A stretch of 64,000 bases of DNA from Litchfieldia sinesaloumensis (GTDB lineage: Bacteria > Bacillota > Bacilli > Bacillales > Bacillaceae_L). The translations under genes and the position numbers were made by a program. The stretch is from the NCBI RefSeq assembly GCF_900156865.1, contig NZ_LT732529.1, positions 947,056 through 1,011,055 on the forward strand, read 5' to 3'. Below are positions 9,274 through 18,491 of this stretch, one piece after another; positions within the stretch are counted from its first letter, which is position 1; each line of letters starts with the position of its first letter. The notes under the pieces are model-generated. The model saw only the letters and a program-made list of their open reading frames with translations, was not told where the DNA came from and did not search any database.

Positions 9274-9303
9274 TTGACAAACTGCACATGAATATTTAAT
9301 AAT
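9274..9303 (+). promoter_or_regulatory. SigA-type promoter for topA
   Basis: A perfect TTGACA (9274-9279), an 18-base spacer and AATAAT (9298-9303, five of six). The leader would be about 120 bases and contains GCGC-N12-GCGC near 9338-9358, whose meaning is unknown. The 183-base dprA-topA gap otherwise shows no gene and no clear terminator. Confidence 0.6.
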
Positions 9304-9429
9304 ATGAAGGATTTAACTTTACATCAGTGAATCTATGCGCAAATACGTTAAAGCGCGTTTGATTATAAATATATAGGTAGGATTTATTATAAATGGGAAT
9401 TTATTTTACCTCTAAGGAGGAAGCGTTAC

Positions 9430-11505
9430 ATGTCGGACTATTTAGTCATAGTTGAATCACCTGCAAAAGCGAAAACGATTGAAAGATACCTCGGTAAAAA
9501 ATATAAGGTAAAGGCTTCGATGGGCCATGTAAGAGATCTGCCAAGAAGTCAAATGGGTGTAGATGCAAAAAATGATTTTGATGTAAAATATATTACAATT
9601 AGAGGAAAAGGCCCTGTATTAAAGGAATTAAAAACTGCGGCTAAAAAAGCAAAAAAAGTTTATCTAGCGGCTGACCCGGATCGCGAAGGGGAAGCGATTG
9701 CTTGGCACTTGGCGCACTCATTAAATCTAGATATCAACTCGGATTGTCGTGTAGTATTTAACGAAATAACAAAGGATGCCATTAAAGAATCTTTTAAACA
9801 TCCTCGTCCAATTAATCAGGCATTAGTAGATGCTCAACAAGCCAGACGAGTTCTTGACAGATTAGTAGGATATAATATTAGTCCATTACTTTGGAAGAAA
9901 GTAAAAAAAGGATTAAGCGCTGGTCGCGTACAATCTGTTGCGGTAAGATTAATCATTGATCGTGAAAAAGAAATTCAAAGTTTCGAGCCTGAAGAGTATT
10001 GGTCAATTAAAGCTGACTTTATAAAAGGAAAAGAACAATTTGAAGGCCAATTCTACGGTGTCAATGGAAAGAAAGTAGAGTTATCTAATGAAGCGGAAGT
10101 AAAAAATATCATTTCGACAATTGAGGGGAACTCATTTACGGTATCCTCAGTAACAAAAAAGGAACGAAAAAGACATCCGGCTCCGCCATTTATTACTTCT
10201 TCTCTACAACAAGAAGCTGCTCGTAAATTGAATTTTCGTGCTAAGAAAACGATGATGTTGGCACAACAATTATATGAAGGAATTGATCTAGGTAAAGAAG
10301 GTACAGTTGGATTAATTACTTATATGCGTACAGATTCAACACGTATTTCTGAGACAGCTATTCAGGAGAGCTCGGAATATATTGAAAAAACATATGGAAA
10401 ACAATATCTAACGGAAACAAAACGAAAAGAGAAAAAGGGTGCAAATTCTCAAGATGCACATGAAGGAATACGTCCCACATCAGTATTTAGAGAACCAAGT
10501 AGCTTGAAACAATACCTTGGTAGGGACCAATTACGCTTATATAAACTTATTTGGGAACGATTCGTTGCAAGTCAAATGGCTTCAGCAATAATGGATACGA
10601 TGGGCGTTGATTTAAGCAATGGTGAAGTAGTTTTTAGAGCCACAGGGTCAAAAGTTAAATTTCCTGGTTTTATGAAGGTCTATGTGGAGGGAAATGACGA
10701 CAATGTGGAAGAGAAGGAAAACATGTTGCCTGACTTAGTAGAGGGAGACCACGTTTTTTCAAAGGATATCGACCCAAAACAACATTTTACACAACCACCT
10801 CCGAGATATACGGAAGCAAGACTAGTTAAAACGATGGAAGAACTAGGTATAGGTAGACCTTCCACATATGCACCGACCCTTGATACAATACAGAAGCGGG
10901 GTTATGTTGCACTTGATAACAAGCGTTTTATTCCTACAGAATTAGGGGAAATTGTAGACGAATTAATGCTCGAGTTTTTCCCTAAAATTTTGGATGTAGA
11001 ATTTACTGCAAAAATGGAGCATGATCTTGATGAAGTCGAAGAAGGAAGAACGGAATGGATCAAGATTATTGACGAATTCTATAAGGACTTTGAGAAAAGA
11101 TTAGAGATTGCAGAAGCAGAGATGAAGGAAGTAGAAATTAAAGATGAACCCGCAGGTGTTGATTGTGAAAATTGCGGTCATCCAATGGTTTATAAAATGG
11201 GCCGTTATGGGAAGTTTATGGCGTGTTCAAATTTCCCTGATTGTCGTAATACTAAGCCAATTGTGAAGGAAATTGGTGTACCTTGTCCGAAATGTGAAAA
11301 AGGAAATATTGTGGAACGAAAAAGCAAAAAGAAGAGAATCTTTTACGGCTGTGACCAGTATCCAGAATGTGATTTTCTTTCTTGGGATAAGCCGCTACCT
11401 CGGAAATGTCCGAAATGTGAAAGCTTGTTGGTTGAGAAGAAACTCAAAAAAGGTATACAAGTTCAATGTGCCCAGTGTGACTACAAAGAAGAACCTCAAA
11501 AATAA
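9430..11505 (+). CDS. topA: DNA topoisomerase I (type IA)
   Basis: TopA relaxes negative supercoils by cutting one DNA strand through a 5'-phosphotyrosine. This 691-residue protein has the Toprim domain ([11 protein letters not shown] with E9; DPDREGEAI at 82-90) and the catalytic Tyr298 in [12 protein letters not shown]. The C-terminal 110 residues carry three four-cysteine zinc ribbons (CENCGH...CSNFPDC, CPKCEKG...CDQYPEC, CPKCESL...CAQC). GGAGG at 9416-9420 is nine bases before ATG 9430. In B. subtilis the next gene is trmFO; here a terminator and xerC follow. Confidence 0.97.
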   Translation: MSDYLVIVESPAKAKTIERYLGKKYKVKASMGHVRDLPRSQMGVDAKNDFDVKYITIRGKGPVLKELKTAAKKAKKVYLAADPDREGEAIAWHLAHSLNLDINSDCRVVFNEITKDAIKESFKHPRPINQALVDAQQARRVLDRLVGYNISPLLWKKVKKGLSAGRVQSVAVRLIIDREKEIQSFEPEEYWSIKADFIKGKEQFEGQFYGVNGKKVELSNEAEVKNIISTIEGNSFTVSSVTKKERKRHPAPPFITSSLQQEAARKLNFRAKKTMMLAQQLYEGIDLGKEGTVGLITYMRTDSTRISETAIQESSEYIEKTYGKQYLTETKRKEKKGANSQDAHEGIRPTSVFREPSSLKQYLGRDQLRLYKLIWERFVASQMASAIMDTMGVDLSNGEVVFRATGSKVKFPGFMKVYVEGNDDNVEEKENMLPDLVEGDHVFSKDIDPKQHFTQPPPRYTEARLVKTMEELGIGRPSTYAPTLDTIQKRGYVALDNKRFIPTELGEIVDELMLEFFPKILDVEFTAKMEHDLDEVEEGRTEWIKIIDEFYKDFEKRLEIAEAEMKEVEIKDEPAGVDCENCGHPMVYKMGRYGKFMACSNFPDCRNTKPIVKEIGVPCPKCEKGNIVERKSKKKRIFYGCDQYPECDFLSWDKPLPRKCPKCESLLVEKKLKKGIQVQCAQCDYKEEPQK

Positions 11506-11514
11506 GATTGCGGT

Positions 11515-11544
11515 TGGTGAGCCATATCAAAGGCTCACCATTTT
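11515..11544 (+). terminator. Rho-independent terminator of topA
   Basis: TGGTGAGCC (11515-11523) pairs perfectly with GGCTCACCA (11532-11540) around an eight-base loop, followed by TTTTAC. It isolates topA from the xerC-codY unit. Confidence 0.85.
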
Positions 11545-11620
11545 ACTTGTTTAAGAAAAACCTGCATTAAGCCTATTTCTTACGCAATTCAGAATTTTGT
11601 AAAAAAATCAGAGTTTTTAT

Positions 11621-11649
11621 TTGCAAGGGGTTCTAAATTGTGATAATAT
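11621..11649 (+). promoter_or_regulatory. Candidate SigA promoter for xerC-hslVU-codY
   Basis: TTGCAA (11621-11626) and TAATAT (11644-11649) are 17 bases apart; each matches four of six consensus bases. The start would lie near 11656, only about 20 bases before the xerC ATG. A short palindrome AATTCAGAATT at 11586-11596 lies just upstream. Confidence 0.45.
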
Positions 11650-11676
11650 TTAGTAGCCCTTGTGAGGTGAAAAATA

Positions 11677-12579
11677 ATGGAGAATGTGAACAAATCGTTA
11701 CAGTTATTCAAAGAATATTTACAAATCGAGAAAAATTATTCAGAATATACTATTGTGCATTATGAACAATCTATTGAACATTTTTTTCAGTTTCTTAACC
11801 GAGAATCAATCTCGAATTTAACAGATGTAACATATTCGGATGTGCGTTTGTATCTTACTGAGCTATATAAGGAACAATATGCAAGACGTACTGTTGCGAA
11901 GAAAATATCAACACTACGCAGTTTTTTTAATTTTCTTCTAAGGGAAAAACATATCTCTCAGAATCCTTTTAAATTGGTTTCGTTACCTAAAAAAGAGCAA
12001 AAGCTCCCGCATTTCTTATATGAGGAAGAATTGGAGAAGCTGTTTGGAGTCTCGGATGTTTCTACGGAATTAGGGCAGCGTGATCAGGCTTTGTTGGAAT
12101 TGTTATACGCGACTGGGATACGTGTGAGTGAATGCTGCAAGCTTACACTAGGGGATTTAGATTTTTCGTTAGGAACCGTGTTTGTTCACGGCAAGGGGAA
12201 TAAACAACGTTATGTTCCTTTTGGGAGTTATGCAGAACAAGCACTTACAACTTACATATCGAATGGTCGCAAGACATTGCTAGAAAAAGCATCGGCTCAT
12301 ACAAACCATTTATTCCTTAATTTTCGTGGTGGACCTTTAACAACAAGGGGAGTCCGGCTCATTTTAAATAATATGATAAAAAAAACTTCTTCAACCATAC
12401 ATATTAGTCCACACGTATTAAGACATACATTTGCTACACACCTTTTAAACGAGGGCGCCGATATGAGGTCTGTACAAGAACTGCTTGGTCATGAAAACCT
12501 TTCATCTACACAAGTCTATACGCATGTAACAAAAGATCATCTGCGGAATATTTATATGTCCTCACATCCACGTGCATAA
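11677..12579 (+). CDS. xerC: Tyrosine recombinase XerC (CodV)
   Basis: XerC acts with XerD at dif to resolve chromosome dimers. The 300-residue protein has the SAM-like N-terminal core-binding domain (residues 1-100) and the catalytic domain with all expected residues: R149 in TGIRVSE, K173 in HGKGNKQR, H246 and R249 in PHVLRHTFATH, H272 in LLGHENLSS, and the nucleophile Y281 in VYTHVT. GAGGTG precedes ATG 11677. It is the first gene of a four-gene unit with hslV, hslU and codY, as in B. subtilis codVWXY. Confidence 0.95.
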   Translation: MENVNKSLQLFKEYLQIEKNYSEYTIVHYEQSIEHFFQFLNRESISNLTDVTYSDVRLYLTELYKEQYARRTVAKKISTLRSFFNFLLREKHISQNPFKLVSLPKKEQKLPHFLYEEELEKLFGVSDVSTELGQRDQALLELLYATGIRVSECCKLTLGDLDFSLGTVFVHGKGNKQRYVPFGSYAEQALTTYISNGRKTLLEKASAHTNHLFLNFRGGPLTTRGVRLILNNMIKKTSSTIHISPHVLRHTFATHLLNEGADMRSVQELLGHENLSSTQVYTHVTKDHLRNIYMSSHPRA

Positions 12580-12597
12580 GGAGGTTGTTTAAAGAAA

Positions 12598-13140
12598 ATG
12601 TCGAATTTTCATGCAACAACAATATTCGCTGTAAAACATAAAGGTAAATCAGCAATGGCAGGAGATGGTCAGGTAACCTTTGGAAATGCTGTTGTGATGA
12701 AGCATACAGCAAGAAAGGTTCGGAAACTTTTTCAGGGTAGAGTTATTGCGGGGTTTGCTGGTTCTGTTGCAGATGCTTTTACACTATTTGAAATGTTCGA
12801 AGGTCGCCTTGAAGAATTTAACGGGAATTTACAAAGAGCTGCAGTAGAACTCGCGAAGGAATGGAGAAGTGACAAAGTTCTACGTAAATTAGAGGCAATG
12901 CTAATTGTTATGGATGAGAAAGATTTGCTTCTTATTTCTGGTACAGGTGAAGTCATAGAACCAGACGATGGCATATTAGCCATCGGATCGGGCGGGAATT
13001 ATGCTCTTTCTGCTGGTAGGGCATTAAAGAAATATTCTGGTGAACATTTAACGGCTCGAGAAATTGCGAAAGCTTCATTAGAAATAGCAAGCGAGATTTG
13101 TGTGTATACAAATGAAAACATTATAGTTGAGGAACTATAA
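12598..13140 (+). CDS. hslV: HslV (ClpQ/CodW) protease subunit, serine-type N-terminus
   Basis: HslV is the proteasome-like peptidase core of the HslUV protease. The protein begins [12 protein letters not shown], so the TT pair that forms the N-terminus of most HslV proteins is preceded by a short extension with Ser at position 2. B. subtilis CodW has the same design and was reported to be an N-terminal serine protease; I infer the same here. The core GDGQVT and [11 protein letters not shown] is normal, 180 residues. GGAGG (12580-12584) is 13 bases from ATG 12598, an unusually long spacing. Confidence 0.96.
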   Translation: MSNFHATTIFAVKHKGKSAMAGDGQVTFGNAVVMKHTARKVRKLFQGRVIAGFAGSVADAFTLFEMFEGRLEEFNGNLQRAAVELAKEWRSDKVLRKLEAMLIVMDEKDLLLISGTGEVIEPDDGILAIGSGGNYALSAGRALKKYSGEHLTAREIAKASLEIASEICVYTNENIIVEEL

Positions 13141-13153
13141 GGAGGGGATTTCA

Positions 13154-14551
13154 TTGAAGACAAACTTAACCCCAAAGCAAATAGTGGAAAAGTTGGATCA
13201 GTACATTATTGGTCAAAATCAAGCGAAAAGGGCAGTATCAGTAGCATTAAGGAATCGATATCGTCGAAGTCTACTTGAAGAAAAGCTTAGAGATGAAATC
13301 GTACCAAAGAATATCTTAATGATTGGACCGACAGGTGTTGGTAAAACTGAGATTGCACGAAGACTTGCAAAATTAGTCGGTGCTCCGTTTATTAAGGTAG
13401 AAGCTACCAAGTTTACTGAAGTTGGATATGTTGGACGTGATGTTGAATCGATGGTTCGAGATTTAGTCGAAACAGCCGTCCGCCTAGTAAAAGAAGAAAA
13501 AATGGCTGAGGTATCAGAGCGAGCTCAAGAAAATGCTAATAAGCGTCTAGTTGAATTACTTGTCCCTAGTGCTAAAAAGCAAACAACCTATAAAAATCCA
13601 CTAGAAATGTTATTTGGTGGAAATAGTGGGGAGCCCGAAGTCGAAAAGTCTTCTGAAGAAGACAACGTGAGTGAGAGTAGGAAGCGAATGGCTCATAAGC
13701 TTGCACTGGGTGAACTTGAAGATTATTACGTAACAGTTGAAGTTGAAGAGCAGCAGTCCTCAATGTTTGATCTTCTTCAAGGTTCAGGTATGGAACAAAT
13801 GGGGATGAATATGCAGGATGCGTTTAGTAATTTAATGCCCAAAAAACGCAAAAAACGTAAACTAACAGTTAAAGAAGCACGTAAAGTATTGACGAACGAA
13901 GAAGCAGCAAAGTTAATCGATATGGATGAGGTTACACAGGAAGCGATTAACAGATCAGAGCAAACAGGTATTATTTTTATCGATGAGATTGACAAAGTGG
14001 CCGGTAAGAGTCATAATTCTTCTTCTGCGGATGTATCAAGAGAAGGGGTACAGCGTGATATTTTACCAATTGTCGAAGGTTCAACAGTTGTAACAAAATA
14101 TGGTTCTGTAAAAACAGATCACATGTTATTTATTGCAGCTGGAGCTTTCCATATGTCAAAGCCTTCGGATTTAATCCCTGAATTACAAGGTCGTTTTCCA
14201 ATTCGCGTCGAACTTACAAAACTAACCGTAGATGATTTTTACCGCATCTTAGTTGAGCCAGATAATGCGTTATTGAAACAATATTCAGCATTATTAGAAA
14301 CAGAAGGTATACAACTTGAATTTTCTGACGATGCTATTCGTAAGATAGCTGAAGTTGCCTTCCAAGTGAACCAGGACACTGATAATATTGGTGCTCGTCG
14401 CCTACATACTATTTTGGAGCGGCTTTTAGAAGATTTATCATTTGAGGCACCAGATATTACAATGGAAAAGATCACGATTACACCCCAATATGTTGATGAG
14501 AAATTGAGTACTATCGTAAAAAACAAAGATTTAAGTCAGTTTATTTTGTAA
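13154..14551 (+). CDS. hslU: HslU (ClpY/CodX) ATPase subunit, TTG start
   Basis: HslU is the AAA+ unfoldase that feeds substrates into HslV. Walker A is GPTGVGKT (residues 58-65), Walker [12 protein letters not shown], and the conserved GRFPIRVEL follows in the C-terminal half. The region between about residues 110 and 240 is the variable I domain. The reading frame extends back to 13127 inside hslV, but GGAGGGG directly after the hslV stop is placed eight bases before TTG 13154 ([14 protein letters not shown]), which matches the homologous N-terminus. Product 465 residues. Confidence 0.96.
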   Translation: MKTNLTPKQIVEKLDQYIIGQNQAKRAVSVALRNRYRRSLLEEKLRDEIVPKNILMIGPTGVGKTEIARRLAKLVGAPFIKVEATKFTEVGYVGRDVESMVRDLVETAVRLVKEEKMAEVSERAQENANKRLVELLVPSAKKQTTYKNPLEMLFGGNSGEPEVEKSSEEDNVSESRKRMAHKLALGELEDYYVTVEVEEQQSSMFDLLQGSGMEQMGMNMQDAFSNLMPKKRKKRKLTVKEARKVLTNEEAAKLIDMDEVTQEAINRSEQTGIIFIDEIDKVAGKSHNSSSADVSREGVQRDILPIVEGSTVVTKYGSVKTDHMLFIAAGAFHMSKPSDLIPELQGRFPIRVELTKLTVDDFYRILVEPDNALLKQYSALLETEGIQLEFSDDAIRKIAEVAFQVNQDTDNIGARRLHTILERLLEDLSFEAPDITMEKITITPQYVDEKLSTIVKNKDLSQFIL

Positions 14552-14573
14552 GATTATCAGGAGGAACAAGTAA

Positions 14574-15353
14574 ATGCCATTATTAGAAAGAACTAGAAAA
14601 ATCAACGCTATGCTGCAAAATGCAGCTGGTAAGCCAGTAAATTTTAAAGAAATGTCAGAAACCCTACGTGACGTAATTGGAGGAAATGTATTCATATTAA
14701 GTCGCCGTGGAAAACTTTTAGGTCATGCCATCAATCAGCAGATTGAAAATGAAAGAATGAAAAAAATGATTGAGGATCGCCATTTCCCAGAAGAGTATAC
14801 CCAAAGCCTGTTTAATATTAAGGAAACTTCATCAAACCTTGATATTGAAAGTGAGTATACTGCATTTCCAGTGGAAAACAAAGATTTGTTCAAGAGTGGA
14901 CTAACTACAATTGTACCGATTATCGGTGGAGGCGAAAGATTAGGTACGCTTATACTCTCAAGACTTGACCAAAGCTTTGAAGACGATGATCTAATCCTAG
15001 CTGAATACGGTGCAACTGTTGTAGGTATGGAAATTCTTCGTGAAAAAGCAGAAGAAATTGAAGAAGAAGCTAGAAGTAAAGCTGTTGTACAAATGGCTAT
15101 CAGTTCATTATCTTATAGTGAATTTGAAGCAATTGAACATATTTTTGAAGAGCTAAATGGTAACGAAGGATTGTTAGTTGCTAGTAAGATTGCTGACCGT
15201 GTTGGTATTACGAGATCCGTTATCGTTAACGCTTTAAGAAAGCTTGAAAGTGCTGGTGTGATTGAATCTCGTTCATTAGGAATGAAAGGTACTTATATTA
15301 AGGTACTTAACGATAAATTCTTATTAGAATTAGAAAAACTAAAGTCACATTAA
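14574..15353 (+). CDS. codY: GTP-sensing transcriptional regulator CodY
   Basis: CodY represses starvation-response genes while branched-chain amino acids and GTP are plentiful. The 259-residue protein has the N-terminal GAF-type sensing domain ([15 protein letters not shown] onward, to about residue 155) and the C-terminal winged helix ([20 protein letters not shown], from about residue 203). GGAGG precedes ATG 14574. It closes the xerC-hslV-hslU-codY unit and is followed by a strong terminator. In B. subtilis CodY represses fla/che, the operon that begins immediately downstream here; I saw no convincing CodY box at that promoter. Confidence 0.98.
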   Translation: MPLLERTRKINAMLQNAAGKPVNFKEMSETLRDVIGGNVFILSRRGKLLGHAINQQIENERMKKMIEDRHFPEEYTQSLFNIKETSSNLDIESEYTAFPVENKDLFKSGLTTIVPIIGGGERLGTLILSRLDQSFEDDDLILAEYGATVVGMEILREKAEEIEEEARSKAVVQMAISSLSYSEFEAIEHIFEELNGNEGLLVASKIADRVGITRSVIVNALRKLESAGVIESRSLGMKGTYIKVLNDKFLLELEKLKSH

Positions 15354-15362
15354 TTTAAATGC

Positions 15363-15398
15363 AAAAAGAAGATGGATTCTTCCATCTTCTTTTTTTTT
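15363..15398 (+). terminator. Rho-independent terminator of codY
   Basis: AAAAAGAAGATGGA (15363-15376) pairs perfectly with TCCATCTTCTTTTT (15381-15394) around TTCT, followed by more T. It insulates the fla/che promoter region from codY transcription. Confidence 0.92.
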
Positions 15399-15493
15399 GT
15401 TAAAATGTATAATTATTCGTTTAAACTCTATTAGCATATTTTGTCGACTTTTTGTAGTGGAAATAAGTACTTGTCTGTTTTTGTAAAATACAC

Positions 15494-15522
15494 GTGAAAC
15501 TTTAGACATGAAACACTATAAT
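15494..15522 (+). promoter_or_regulatory. Candidate upstream promoter of the fla/che operon, inside a palindrome
   Basis: GTGAAA (15494-15499, four of six) is 17 bases from a perfect TATAAT (15517-15522). The -10 box lies inside an inverted repeat, ACACT (15513-15517) and AGTGT (15525-15529). TGAAAC occurs at 15495, 15509 and 15531. This could be a second start site or an operator region. Confidence 0.4.
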
Positions 15523-15591
15523 AAAGTGTGTGAAACGTGAGTAAAAAGACCTATATTTGTCGAAAAACATCACTTTTTATCATAAGGTTAA

Positions 15592-15620
15592 TAGACAGAT
15601 AGATTATATTTCATTACAAT
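15592..15620 (+). promoter_or_regulatory. SigA-type promoter of the fla/che operon
   Basis: TAGACA (15592-15597) and TACAAT (15615-15620), each five of six, with a 17-base spacer. The start near 15627 gives a leader of about 58 bases before flgB. In B. subtilis the main fla/che promoter is SigA-dependent. No convincing SigD-type box was seen in the 290-base codY-flgB gap. Confidence 0.65.
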
Positions 15621-15684
15621 AATAAGAGTTAATACAATTCGTTATATATATTCGCAGGATAAGTATTTTTTGTGAGGGGATTAG

Positions 15685-16080
15685 ATGAAACTTTTTTCTA
15701 ATACGATTCATTCATTAGAGAAAGCATTGGATTATTCAACATTAAGACAGAAGGTAATCTCAAATAATATTGCAAATGTTGATACACCGAATTTCAAGGC
15801 ACAAGATGTAAGTTTTAAAAATCTACTTTCAAATGAAATTGAAAGTCAAATGAGTGCAAACCGAACGCATGAAAAACATCTACAATTTACTGCGAGCAAT
15901 CGTTCTAACGGTTCACTAATGACTAAGGCTGATACAGCCTATAATCACAATGGTAATAACGTAGATGTCGATAAGGAAATGGCATTATTAGCTGAAAATC
16001 AAATCTATTATAATGCTGTAACACAAAGAATCAGTGGTAAGTTCAACACATTGAAAACAGTCATAAAAGGAGGAAACTAA
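15685..16080 (+). CDS. flgB: Flagellar proximal rod protein FlgB
   Basis: FlgB forms part of the proximal rod of the basal body. The 131-residue protein has the rod/hook N-terminal motif VISNNIANVDTPNFK near residues 30-45 and the C-terminal helix ENQIYYNAVTQRISGKFNTLKTVIK. TGAGGGG lies eight bases before ATG 15685. It is the first gene of the fla/che operon and is followed by flgC after two bases. Confidence 0.96.
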   Translation: MKLFSNTIHSLEKALDYSTLRQKVISNNIANVDTPNFKAQDVSFKNLLSNEIESQMSANRTHEKHLQFTASNRSNGSLMTKADTAYNHNGNNVDVDKEMALLAENQIYYNAVTQRISGKFNTLKTVIKGGN

Positions 16081-16082
16081 AA

Positions 16083-16532
16083 ATGTCGATCTTTCATAGT
16101 CTTAATACAAGTGCATCAGCATTAACTGCTGGAAGGCTTAGAATGGACGTTATTTCCTCAAATATGGCAAATGTTGATACGACCAGAGGGAAATTGGTCG
16201 ACGGCCAGTGGCAACCATACAAACGTAAAATGGTCGTGCAGCAGCCACAAGGTAATAGCTTCTCATCTTATTTATCGAAGGCAATGAACCAAGAAAAAGG
16301 TGGTAGTGGTACAAAAGTAACGGGTATCGTCGAGGATGATACTCCATTTCAACTTGTGTATAACCCGGAACATCCAGATGCAAACGAGGATGGGTATGTA
16401 GCACTACCAAATGTAGACCCTCTAAAGGAAATGGTCGATTTAATAAGTGCTACTAGATCTTACGAAGCAAATGTAACAGTATTTAATGCGTCAAAAGGGA
16501 TGTTAATGAAAGCTTTAGAAATTGGAAAATAG
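16083..16532 (+). CDS. flgC: Flagellar proximal rod protein FlgC
   Basis: A proximal rod subunit, 149 residues. The N-terminal helix and motif RMDVISSNMANVDTTRG and the C-terminal segment NVDPLKEMVDLISATRSYEANV are diagnostic of FlgC. GGAGG at the end of flgB provides the ribosome binding site. fliE follows after ten bases, the standard flgB-flgC-fliE order. Confidence 0.96.
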   Translation: MSIFHSLNTSASALTAGRLRMDVISSNMANVDTTRGKLVDGQWQPYKRKMVVQQPQGNSFSSYLSKAMNQEKGGSGTKVTGIVEDDTPFQLVYNPEHPDANEDGYVALPNVDPLKEMVDLISATRSYEANVTVFNASKGMLMKALEIGK

Positions 16533-16542
16533 GTGATATATC

Positions 16543-16842
16543 GTGATAGATAAAATTAATCTTGCAGCACCAGGTATTCTGTCGAAGCCTGGTGTACAGC
16601 CGAAAACCGCGAGCGTAGTACAAAAAGAATTTAGTAGTTTTTTAAAAGATGCAATAAACAATGTAAATGAGGCACAGCAAACTTCTGATAAGATGACGCA
16701 AAAGCTCATTAATGGTGAAGATGTTGATTTACATCAGGTTATGATTTCATCTGAAAAAGCGAGTGTGTCTTTACAGGCTACACTTCAGATTCGGAATAAA
16801 GTTATAGAAGCATACCAAGAAATTATGAGGATGCAGGTATGA
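16543..16842 (+). CDS. fliE: Flagellar hook-basal body protein FliE
   Basis: FliE joins the MS ring to the rod and is one of the earliest exported substrates. The 99-residue protein is mostly helical; FSSFLKDAINNVNEAQQ and VMISSEKASVSLQATLQIRNKVIEAYQEIMRMQV at the C-terminus fit FliE. The start is GTG 16543 with AGGTGAT at 16531-16537. It lies between flgC and fliF as usual. Confidence 0.95.
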   Translation: MIDKINLAAPGILSKPGVQPKTASVVQKEFSSFLKDAINNVNEAQQTSDKMTQKLINGEDVDLHQVMISSEKASVSLQATLQIRNKVIEAYQEIMRMQV

Positions 16843-16878
16843 TCCGAGAACTTACAACATTCGATTAGGGGTATGTAA

Positions 16879-18480
16879 ATGAATGAGAAACTACAATTGT
16901 ATAAAACAAATATAAGTGAGTATTGGAAAAAACAATCTGGTCTACAAAAGGCCACAATAATTGGATTGCCACTATTGTTAATTTTCATTATCACGCTTAC
17001 TGTTTTTTTAACGACGAAAACGAACCTTGTTCCTATGTACAGTAATTTATCGCCACAGGAAACAGGGCAAATAAAAGCAACCTTAGATGCTAGGGGAATA
17101 CAATCGGAGATCGTGGATAATGGTTCAACCATTAAGGTACCAGAGGAAGTGGTAGAATCCTTAATGGTTGAACTTGCGGCAGAAGGAATACCAGATAGCG
17201 GCAATATCGACTATTCATTCTTTGGTCAAAATGCAAGCTTTGGGATGACCGATAATGAATTTAATATGCTTAAACTAGAATCCACACAAACCGAATTAGC
17301 TAACCTTATTAAAGGCATTGATGGGATTAACGATGCCAAGGTTATGATAAGTATGCCGAGTGATGGAATCTTTGTTAAGGACAGTCAGACAGAGGCGTCC
17401 GCTTCAATCGTGCTTAATACGAAAACAGGATATAAGTTTGATCAACAGCAGATTAAATCCTTATATCACTTGGTTTCGAAAAGTATTCCTAATCTACCTA
17501 CTGATAATATCGTCATAACAAACCAAAACTTTGAGTATTTTGACCTAGAAAACGAAGAAAATTTATCACTTATAGGAAATGTAGCATCACAGCTAGGGGT
17601 AAAACGTGAAATTGAAAGAGATATTCAAAGACAGGTTCAACAAATGTTAGGAACTATGATGGGACCGGATAAGGTAGTTGTGTCAGTTACAACGGATATT
17701 GACTTCACACAGGAAAATCGTCAAGAAAACCTAGTTACACCAGTGAATCCTGAAAATATGGAAGGTATTGAAATCAGTGTTGAACGAATTACCGAAACCT
17801 TCACAGGTGAAGGGGCCCAAGCTGGTGGAGTAGTTGGAACTGGAGAGACTGATGTTCCTACTTATAATGCAAATGGACAATCCGGTAATGGGGACTATGA
17901 ACGAATCGAGGAACGAGTAAACAGAGATGTGAATCGTATCACAAAAGATATAGTAGAAGCTCCATATAAAATAAGAGATTTAGGAATTCAAGTGATGGTC
18001 GAAGCGCCAGATCCAAAGAATCCTGCATCAATGCCACAAGAACGCGTTGATGACATTGAGAGAATTTTAAGTACTATTGTAGGAACTAGTATCAATCAAG
18101 ATGCAAATAATGAATTAACACAAGAAGATATCCAGGATAAAATAGTTGTTTCAGTTCAGGAGTTTAACGGGAAAGAAACAATAGCTCCGGAAACACAGGT
18201 AATCAATACTATACCTTTATTAGTTTATATTATTGGTGGTCTTTTATTAGTTGGTCTTATTATTCTATTATTCTTGCTTATACGTAAAAAGAAAAACAAG
18301 GAAATCGAAGAGGAGGAAATCCTTCAACCCGAACCGATTTTCTTTGATCAAACAATTCCAGATATAAATGATGAAAAAGAATCTGACGCGGAAGCAAGAA
18401 GAAAGCAATTAGAAAAACTTGCTAAAGATAAACCAGAGGATTTTGCAAAGTTATTAAGATCTTGGTTAGCGGATGAATAG
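16879..18480 (+). CDS. fliF: Flagellar MS-ring protein FliF
   Basis: FliF builds the MS ring in the cytoplasmic membrane, the base for rod, switch and export apparatus. The 533-residue protein has an N-terminal membrane helix (about 25-44), the periplasmic ring-building motifs (LVPMYSNLSPQETGQIKATL, then VMISMPSDGIF), a second membrane helix near 446-467, and a cytoplasmic acidic tail that binds FliG, ending DFAKLLRSWLADE. ATG 16879 follows TTAGGGG. fliG begins 11 bases later. Confidence 0.97.
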   Translation: MNEKLQLYKTNISEYWKKQSGLQKATIIGLPLLLIFIITLTVFLTTKTNLVPMYSNLSPQETGQIKATLDARGIQSEIVDNGSTIKVPEEVVESLMVELAAEGIPDSGNIDYSFFGQNASFGMTDNEFNMLKLESTQTELANLIKGIDGINDAKVMISMPSDGIFVKDSQTEASASIVLNTKTGYKFDQQQIKSLYHLVSKSIPNLPTDNIVITNQNFEYFDLENEENLSLIGNVASQLGVKREIERDIQRQVQQMLGTMMGPDKVVVSVTTDIDFTQENRQENLVTPVNPENMEGIEISVERITETFTGEGAQAGGVVGTGETDVPTYNANGQSGNGDYERIEERVNRDVNRITKDIVEAPYKIRDLGIQVMVEAPDPKNPASMPQERVDDIERILSTIVGTSINQDANNELTQEDIQDKIVVSVQEFNGKETIAPETQVINTIPLLVYIIGGLLLVGLIILLFLLIRKKKNKEIEEEEILQPEPIFFDQTIPDINDEKESDAEARRKQLEKLAKDKPEDFAKLLRSWLADE

Positions 18481-18491
18481 GAGGTGGAGAA

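Noticed and set aside
11273-11554. Open frame of 93 codons on the + strand inside the end of topA
   Set aside because: It overlaps the zinc-ribbon region of topA in another frame and runs into the terminator; no family resemblance.
11586-11600. AATTCAGAATTTT as a CodY box upstream of xerC-codY
   Set aside because: By hand it matches only about nine of the 15 positions of the CodY consensus AATTTTCWGAAAATT, which is too weak to call.
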